Positions 57,151 through 64,000 of a stretch of 64,000 nt of DNA are shown here, in pieces. The stretch covers positions 42,333,261-42,397,260 of the forward strand of contig JACMZG010001913.1 in assembly GCA_018340805.1 (NCBI GenBank), read 5' to 3'. The position numbers and the translations under genes were made by a program. The DNA is from Microvelia longipes (Eukaryota > Arthropoda > Insecta > Hemiptera > Veliidae). Under the pieces are notes generated by a model. The model ran no database searches, had not been told where the DNA came from, and was given only the letters and a program-made list of their open reading frames with translations. Numbering within the stretch: position 1 is the stretch's first letter; each line of letters starts with the position of its first letter.

Positions 57151-57715
57151 TCCCCTCTGGCAGACTATAGTTTTCCTTAATAAATTAAAGTATATTTTTT
57201 TCCGCCTAACTAACCTATATCCGATGCGATAAAAAAAATCACAAGATACATGCCAAACTGCCATGATGCAACATTTAATAAAACAACAAATAATACAAAA
57301 CAACGACAATGTGTCCGCGAACCGGTCACAAGGAGACCCTCTGGCCGTGTAGTGACTATGGGCTGAAGGCCCGTACTTTCATGAATTTGAAAATTAATCT
57401 AGCTACCGATTTGTTTCGAACTAATTTTTGATTTTAGTACTAACATATTCTATTACATATTATATGCCATTTAAATAATAAAAATTTAATTTAAAAGATG
57501 CAAATTTGAAAAAGATTAATAAAGAGTTAAAAAAAAATATAACAATTTTCTAAACTTGATATTAAAATCAGAAAACGTTAGACTTGTTATGTCGAACGAT
57601 AATTTCTTTTCAAAGTCAGTACGACAAATAGACACATTGCAATTTAAGCAATTCTAAACAAGTGGCCTTTTGCCTCTTGGCTACTGCACGGCGTCGGCGC
57701 TACCGGATATATTAT

Positions 57716-57721
57716 ATAGAA

Positions 57722-57776
<55 letters not shown>

Positions 57777-57792
57777 ATAATATAATAATATA

Positions 57793-57853
<61 letters not shown>

Positions 57854-57902
57854 TGTATATATATATATATATATATTTGTATATATAATATATATATATA
57901 TT

Positions 57903-57977
<75 letters not shown>
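57716..57977. repeat. Long (TA)n array
   Basis: About 260 bases of TA with TTTG and AATA interruptions, one of the two longest in the window. Open frames through it are Ile-Tyr artefacts. Confidence 0.95.
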
Positions 57978-57979
<2 letters not shown>

Positions 57980-58551
57980 TACTCCCTACTTGTCGCGACA
58001 TCAATGTACTTACGAAATTTGTGTGGTGCATCGATTTTCTATGCAGCAATTAGCATACTTGTTGTTACAGTCCTATGTATATCTCGCATTTAACATACTA
58101 TCCACAATTTATGTTTTGCAAAATTTACCAGTATTAAATTTATTCTCGTCAACTAATTAAGTCTCACTTAAACTTAAGTGAGAATAAGTATAATAATGAG
58201 ATAAACATTACTACACCAACAACATTATTAAATAAATTCAATGAAAATTCTCTAGAACGGAGACGTCGACAAAAACTCGACTTGAGCACTTAGACATGAA
58301 AATTTTTAAGAGAAATTACGGAAATTAAATTACAGGAAACTCAAGAAGATGGAAAGAAGAAAATTGCTCCAGGAAATTGATCAATTGAGGTCGAGACTTT
58401 CTTATATTTAGTTTTTTTTCCTTCAGGAAAGTGTTAGAATAGGGTGCATTTGGCAAAATTTTAGCATAATCTTACAAAGTGTCTAAATAATTTAACTTTG
58501 GTAATAATAATAATGATAAGGAATAATTATTAGATTAAAATCAAAGAGAAG

Positions 58552-58566
58552 GTATATATGTATGTG

Positions 58567-58645
<79 letters not shown>

Positions 58646-58654
58646 ATATATATA
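58552..58654. repeat. (TA)n array
   Basis: About 100 bases of TA, directly abutting the left end of the next TIR element. Confidence 0.93.
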
Positions 58655-59109
58655 ATTCTGGCGTGGAAGGTCCGCATGTCGGGCGAATTTCCTTGGGAAT
58701 GCGTGTTTTCGTGCTTATCAACCCATTTCTCGCTAAATGATCATTAATCTTCATAACTTGAGCAGTTGTGATTGTAATTTGCGACTTGTAATTCATTATT
58801 TCCGTGTTTTTTTAAGGAAATGAGCATAATTGTACTGTTAGTGATACAAAACTATGCCTCTGAAATTTAACAGTGCACATTTATTTGCACTAGTCTCAAG
58901 CTCAGATGGGTTCATGGTTTTTTTAAAGGTTTTAGCGCATTTCCTTCGAAAAATACAGTCAGAATTAGTTACGAGTAGTGCTTGATAGGTAAGTAACTGC
59001 GTAAGTTATTAAGCCTAAACCGGATCCTTAAGCAAGCAATGGATTGTTAAGCACGGAACTACGCATTCCAAAGGAAATTCGCCCGACATACGGACCACCG
59101 GGCAAGAAT
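58655..59109. mobile_element. 455-bp TIR element
   Basis: Left: AATTCTGGCGTGGAAGGTCC, GCATGTCGGGCGAATTTCC, ATGCGTGTTTTCGTGCTTA. Right (inverted): AATTCTTGCCCGGTGGTCCG, ATGTCGGGCGAATTTCC, ATGCGTAGTTCCGTGCTTA. TIRs are about 70 bases. It was inserted next to a (TA)n array, so a target duplication cannot be read. Solo ends occur near 13317, 13440 and 38600. Confidence 0.85.
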
Positions 59110-59601
59110 TTCCTTCTTTTCTCCTTTTTTTGAGGATCCTCCAGGGAGCGACCCCCTCCCTCCGTGGATCCGTGCCTGATTTCATCTGCAGGCTGATAAG
59201 AATGTTTTATTTTTCTAAGTAAAGTTAAACTTGTAAGATTTCCAGTTCCATACTTCGGCTTTCTCGAATGTATTTCAAATTTATATCTTTTTGTTATTCC
59301 AATTCATTTCACCTGGAGTTTTTTTTAAATCTAGTTATTGGGAAATGGGGTTGAGGGAATTGAATCTTTACCTTATAAAAAATAAGGGGAGTTATATATT
59401 TCCTTTTTTGCCCTGTTATTTTTTACTTTTCTTGCCTCGGGAAATCGTCATTAAAAAATCCACTTCACCTGCTTTGCTATACCATTGCTTCCCTACCTCC
59501 TCCTAAATGGAGAAGAAGCATTGAATTTGCAAAAAAATGTAACACCATCTTTTTTTTTATCATATGTCGACGTTTCAGCTTGGACAAATTACAGAAAAAA
59601 T

Positions 59602-59850
59602 CGGGTACGGGTATCTCGGAACTTTTCTTAATCGCACCGGATTCGCTACGCTTATCCTACCTGCTTTGTACTCGCTTCGCTCGTCCTCAGGATATATACA
59701 AGTCGTTTAATTTACTGAAACACGTATTCGGACTCGCTTCGCCTGTCCTCAGATAGAAAACACATATTTTTCTTTCAGTTTTATGTAAAAAAACTTCAAC
59801 TCTCTAGCATAAATACACTAGGAGCTACGATGATAACAGACAAACAAATT
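59602..59850 (+). mobile_element. HINE-like dispersed repeat, copy I (3' end lost)
   Basis: It starts TCGGGTACGGGTATCTCGG, then AACTTTTCTTAATCG, ACTCGCTTCGCTCGTCCTCA twice in variant form, CTCTAGCATAAATACACTAG and GAGCTACGATGATAACAGAC, then breaks before the hairpin end. Confidence 0.68.
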
Positions 59851-60005
59851 TGTTACGTTTGTTTGTTTTATAAATGTTCACATCTTATAATAGATGTGAA
59901 CATTTCTTGTAAATATGCTATACCTCAAACGGCTTATCTAATTTTAATGACTCTTGGCACAAAAATCAAGTCCTATTGGAGGAAGAACTGATACGAGTTT
60001 GAGGT

Positions 60006-60236
<231 letters not shown>

Positions 60237-60389
60237 TGTTAAAACATACAGTGTTGGTATAAGGAGGCTAAACGATCCCCCACAACCTTTCGCTTCTGTC
60301 ATTCAAGCAACCTCATAAGCAAATTTGCTCCCCCTCCCATTCCTTTTACCTTATATACGCTTCAAATTCGTGAATTTAAAATTACTACC

Positions 60390-61075
60390 TAATATAATGC
60401 ACTGTGATTTCCTTATCAGCTCGTAATTATAATTTAAGATTTTCAAATGTTATTTTGAGTGTTTCCAGTGAAACACAGTGGAGTATGGTTTTATATTAGG
60501 AAAGCAATAATTATTATTTATTAGTTCAGCTATAAATGATTCAATGCAGTTATTGCATTAATTGTTGATTCAATTAGATTAAATAATGTTATTTTACAAT
60601 TAGGATTTAATTTATACCCATTAGATTGGTAAATTACCTGTAATAATTACTGCATTACGTGAGAATAAAATGTATGATTAAAATTGGATGTTCTGAAAAT
60701 TTATGTGTTTTTAAAGTTGTTATTTAAAAAAATGTTAAATGAAAATTTGTTTTAGGCTGAAGATGACCTGAATGGGAACGAATTAATTATGGCTTGAAAT
60801 ATATTAAAACTGAAATCTTTTCTTTTTCATTACAACAATTTAAAATTTACTTAAAATTGTGAACGATGGTCGACTTAGTTTGATGTATATTTATTATTTC
60901 TTTGTTTATAATTTAATAATGTGACACATGTTGTCAATATGTTATAGTTGATTTAGTATCAATTATACTCTTGAATAGATAGTATGAGCTTTTATTAGTA
61001 GTAATGAGTATAAATAGCTAACTTAACTTAAGTTACTCAGATTGTCAAGAAATAAATAATATTGTATTTAAAGTA
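60390..61075. other. ENT intron 2, no gene seen
   Basis: Very AT-rich. A motif GCTGAAGATGACCTGAATGG near 60756 resembles conserved words near the ends of some retroelements (see findings). No gene was recognised. Confidence 0.4.
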
Positions 61076-61082
61076 TTAAAAA

Positions 61083-61245
61083 TCGGGAATGGGGTTTCTC
61101 TAGACTTTCCTTCCCCACATCGTATTGGCTACGCTCATTCTTACTACTTCTCACTCGCTTTGCTCGTCCTCAGAAAGTAATACACCAATTTTATAATGCA
61201 ATACGTCTTTGAACTCGTTTCGCTCGCCCTCAGTAGCATTTAATT
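61083..61245 (+). mobile_element. HINE-like dispersed repeat, copy J (5' fragment)
   Basis: CGGGAATGGGGTTTCTCTAG (diverged end), then ACTTTCCTTCCCC, TTGGCTACGCTCATTCTTAC, CTCGCTTTGCTCGTCCTCAG and CGTTTCGCTCGCCCTCAG. Confidence 0.6.
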
Positions 61246-61698
61246 TGATTGTTTTACCATGGCGAATGCGCCACTGTTGTCTTGTTTTCAGCAAACTACT
61301 TCTGGCACTAAACTAATCAATCCAACTATTTGCTGTGTATATAATGACCAATTTAAACTAGATACTTGTGTCCTTAAAATGCTAAAGCATGAGATGATTT
61401 CATAATATTAACTTATAAAAGTGGAAGAATACTATGGTAAGTGGTAAGGAATGTTAGTTTCAGAGCTGCCGCTAGATGCCAGCACCATATTCACCCCCAC
61501 ATTCTGTCTGACTCTCTCGTATACCTTCCGACATTCTATACTTATTATATTCTTTGGAAAACACTCGTACCAAATTTCAACTCAATTGGATTATTTTTCG
61601 ATTTTTGTAATTTTTTTTAAAACTTTTACAACTTATTTCATAAAAATTGTTCTAATGGTAATAATAGGATGAGACTTGTGACATTGGCCCTTTATTTG

Positions 61699-62075
61699 AA
61701 TGAGCTCGCTCAAAATAATAAAAATCGTACAAATTCCAGTTTTCTTGCAATAATTAGTTGCCTGTAGGTCGTGTGCAAAACATGAAGATAACAATTTTTA
61801 AAGCTTATAAAATTTTCTATAAAACGATTTTTTTGTCAAAATCGGATCACTACTACTAAATTTATAACATTAATTGCCAAAAATGCAAAAAAAAAAAACA
61901 TTTTTAAAAAAAAAAAAATCATTGTTTGTATAAATTAAACATTTTCAAGATTAAAGTCATCCGATATTAGGATTAAAGACTCATTTTATAGAAAATTTTA
62001 TCACCCTTAAAAAATGTTCTGCACACGGCCCACAGGGAACCACTTATTGCAAGAAAACTGAATTTGTGCGATTTG
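61699..62075. mobile_element. ~375-bp TIR element (short relative of 55756-57150)
   Basis: The left arm AAATCGTACAAATTCCAG, TTTTCTTGCAATAATTAG, GTAGGTCGTGTGCAAAACAT and the right arm ATGTTCTGCACACGGCCCAC, AGGGAACCACTTATTGCAAG, AAATTTGTGCGA-like are complementary over about 60 bases. The centre is A-rich. Non-coding. Confidence 0.82.
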
Positions 62076-62323
62076 GTTTGAAGTAGTACAGAATGTTACT
62101 CATTCTGTACTACTTGAAACCATTTTTTCAGGCCCAGCTCCTGGACTGTTAAGGATTGATTTTCCCAATTATTATACCCCAACAACATTTGACGATTTCT
62201 CTGTGTTATTACGTGTTACAAAATAATTAAAATAAATTATATACCTATTGCTATTATAGTGTTTATTTTTATTGGTATAGGCAGATAAATAAATTTGCTG
62301 ATAATATTGTGTTTATGTTGCAG

Positions 62324-62405
62324 ATTTAACATAGTGTATTTGATACTGCTACTCCATGGTATAGGGACTCTACTCCCTTGGAACATGTTCATCAACGCCA
62401 AAGGA
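62324..62405 (+). CDS. ENT nucleoside transporter, coding exon 3 (TM1)
   Basis: The acceptor TATGTTGCAG ends at 62323. The first base completes the Arg codon and the exon ends at 62405 before GTAAGT, in phase 0. It encodes FNIVYLILLLHGIGTLLPWN, then MFINAKG. This is TM1 of the ENT/SLC29 family, with the signature GIGTLLPWN and an aromatic-hydroxyl/Ala continuation. Next to PWN, the residue aligned with human ENT1 Met33 is Ile, as in human ENT2. That position influences dipyridamole sensitivity in the human proteins (established knowledge). ENT proteins are 11-TM uniporters of nucleosides in plasma or intracellular membranes. Confidence 0.95.
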
Positions 62406-62442
62406 GTAAGTGATTAATTTTAGATATATAATCCATTTTAAT

Positions 62443-62651
62443 CTGCCTACGTAGCCGTGGTCGTATAGTACTGGACTTCGACACAGGAGGTCTGGGATTC
62501 ACAGCCCGGTCTATGCTCTCAGTTTTTATGAATAGAATTTGATGTATAAAGATTTCGCTAACTTTAGCTTTACTTTGAGCATAGTAGATGTGACCCACCC
62601 GAGGTGGTTCCCGCAGGGCGAAACCTAAAACGGGCATTATCATTATTATTG
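62443..62651 (+). mobile_element. tRNA-headed SINE in ENT intron 3
   Basis: It starts 38 bases after the donor of coding exon 3. Head CTGCCTACGTAGCCGTGGTC (A box region) and GGGATTCACAGCCCGG (B box, degenerate). Body TGCTCTCAGTTTTTATGAAT, CGCTAACTTTAGCTTTAC and CCCGAGGTGGTTCCCGCAG; tail AACGGGCATTATCATTATTA. Same family as 49395-49636. The minus-strand open frame over it is incidental. Confidence 0.85.
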
Positions 62652-62834
62652 TATAATCAATTTTATTTATTCAATATATCTCTTTTGAAGTTTTTACATC
62701 AGACATTGATTAGTTAAGGACTGCCTACAAGTGTTGGTATATACTGCTACAATGTTGCTTTATATATTAATAGCAACATACGAGCAACTCGTACATATCA
62801 TAGCAACTATACATATGTATAGCAACTCATACAT

Positions 62835-63045
62835 CAGGAACATACAGGGTGCTGTGCTGTCCACCAGCTTTTGAAGGACGTCCCTCAAAAGCCAGAAGGC
62901 TTGGAACATCCCTTTCAAAGGACGGCATGTGAAAGGATTTCCATCCCTCACATGGAAATCCTAGAGGCTCCGACTGGGATTGAACTCGGACTGTCTTGGT
63001 GGCAATCACATGTGCTTACCATCACATTACTGGGACCCTCATTTA
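62835..63045 (-). mobile_element. tRNA-headed SINE, second type (minus strand)
   Basis: On the minus strand: GGGTCCCAGTAATGTGATGG (A-box region; head start near 63041) and GAGTTCAATCCCAGTCGGAG (B box), then GATTTCCATGTGAGGGATGG and AAGGACGTCCTTC-like body words. It resembles the minus-strand SINE at 17287-17540 in head type and in GGACG body words. Several short open frames on both strands overlap it and are not genes. Confidence 0.65.
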
Positions 63046-63240
63046 TACAATACTAATTTTTCTATATACTTACGGTAGTATGAGGTAAATTTAAAAGCTT
63101 AACAGGGCCAAAGGAAACCCAGACTCAGTCTCTGACTCTGCTCCAATATTCTTGGTGAACTTTTTCTCTTAATATTTTCTTAACTATTTTTGGTCTTTTT
63201 CCCATAACTGATTATTAAGATTTTTGTATGTATATTTTAG

Positions 63241-63380
63241 TATTTTGTAGATTATAAACTGAGTAGTAATTACACGGGAGTGGACACACCGTATGCGGGG
63301 AATTTCATCTCCTACCTGAGTTTTGCTTCTCAAGGACCCAATTTCATATTTAGCTGGCTTAATATATTTATACAGATTGG
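63241..63380 (+). CDS. ENT nucleoside transporter, coding exon 4 (gene continues past window)
   Basis: The acceptor TATATTTTAG ends at 63240 and the donor GTAAGC starts at 63381. 46 codons plus two bases are encoded, so the exon ends in phase 2 (GG-, probably Gly). It reads YFVDYKLSSNYTGVDTPYAG, then NFISYLSFASQGPNFIFSWL and NIFIQIG. The first part is the TM1-TM2 extracellular loop, with an N-glycosylation sequon N-Y-T; human ENT1 is also glycosylated in this loop, at Asn48. The second part is TM2. No frameshift or stop is seen over the four coding exons. The remaining nine or so TM segments lie to the right of the window. Confidence 0.94.
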
Positions 63381-64000
63381 GTAAGCTTTATTTACTAAAT
63401 GTTATTAGTTTTAAAATTCATTATTTCATCAATGCCCTTGTGAATAATTCAGCCTTTAAAGTTATAGTATAATCATGATAAGGAAGATTGTATCTATTAG
63501 GGTTAAATAAAAACAACCATTTTAGTGTGACGTTTCGACCATTCTGGTCATGATCATACCTAAAAAAATAAAAAAATATATTATTATAAAAGTGCATATA
63601 CAATAACATTTTTGAGATGTAAAAACAGAAACTAAAGGCTAACAACATCATATACGAAGTGCAAAGTTGTCTACTTACAAGTACTAAATTAATAGAAAAT
63701 TCATTCTGTGGAAGAATCAAGTCAAATATCTAAAGTACTGAAAAAATAAAAAAAAAATAGGAAAAATGCGTGAGTTAGACTAAACCCTCAATACAGGAAC
63801 TTATTGATGAGGAGTATAATCAAAAAGATTAAACCTTAAAGAAAACATGGAGAATGAACCTGGGTTAAAGCAAGAAAACAAAAAATTTTTAACAAGGTTG
63901 AGAAAACCCGGGAAGTACAAAAAGGTTACTAAACCTATTTGAGCATAATGAAAAGTAAAAACTTAGTTTCATACTAAGGAAGATAAAAACTGTTAAAATA
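63381..64000. other. Start of ENT intron 4; possible retroelement fragment on the minus strand
   Basis: On the minus strand near 63525-63560 the text GACCAGAATGGTCGAAACG is a short hairpin followed by GAAAC. Such words sit at the ends of Penelope-like and similar retroelements in animal genomes (general impression, not verified). Further right there is low-complexity AT-rich sequence. The minus-strand open frame 63421-63720 has no recognised domain. Confidence 0.25.

Noticed and set aside
56739..57309. Cluster of four open frames of 63-87 codons
   Set aside because: They overlap the nested TIR elements and contradict each other in frame and strand; no transposase motif such as DDE.
62760..63056. 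Three short frames on both strands
   Set aside because: They overlap a minus-strand tRNA-derived SINE.

Overview
This is an intron-rich, AT-rich animal nuclear DNA window packed with transposable elements. I could recover two protein-coding genes, both partial and both on the + strand. Split exons with GT/AG boundaries, tRNA- and 5S-like SINE sequence, many terminal-inverted-repeat elements and very long (TA)n arrays rule out a prokaryote. The two proteins and a TCAGT-type initiator upstream of the second gene suggest an arthropod, probably an insect with a large genome. That placement is inference and I do not go finer.

Layout. (1) 73-1823: the last two coding exons of TMEM129, an ER-membrane RING-type E3 ubiquitin ligase. 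They encode the C-terminal 86 residues, including the cysteine-only RING. (2) 4817-63380 and beyond: the 5' part of an equilibrative nucleoside transporter gene (ENT/SLC29). I place a possible 5' UTR exon at about 4819-4966 and coding exons at 6600-6723, 46956 (or 46965)-47079, 62324-62405 and 63241-63380. Reading phase agrees across every junction. The gene runs off the right edge after TM1 and the start of TM2. Its first coding intron is about 40 kb and the second about 15 kb.

Nearly everything else is intronic repeat. I can separate at least seven families. One 0.9-kb TIR element has 6-bp target duplications (29957-30847 and 56059-56978, the second nested inside another element). One 0.54-kb TIR element has clean 8-bp duplications (33146-33682 and 37673-38469, the second carrying a tRNA-like insertion). 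One 0.32-kb TIR element has three copies. A dispersed family with subterminal inverted repeats and a 3' hairpin looks like non-autonomous Helentrons (HINE/DINE-1-like), and some copies carry a 5S-rRNA-like segment. There are several tRNA-headed SINEs, several foldbacks with arms up to about 220-300 bp, and at least one 3' LINE fragment with a frameshifted reverse-transcriptase C-terminus. Minisatellites and (TA)n arrays fill much of the remainder.

The two genes have no known joint pathway; they are simply head-to-tail neighbours. No intact transposase, reverse transcriptase, viral gene, CRISPR array or bacterial-type operon was seen. I found no convincing new molecular system. The most unusual material is the 5S-like segment inside the dispersed family, the nested elements with readable target duplications, and the ambiguous splice acceptor of ENT coding exon 2.
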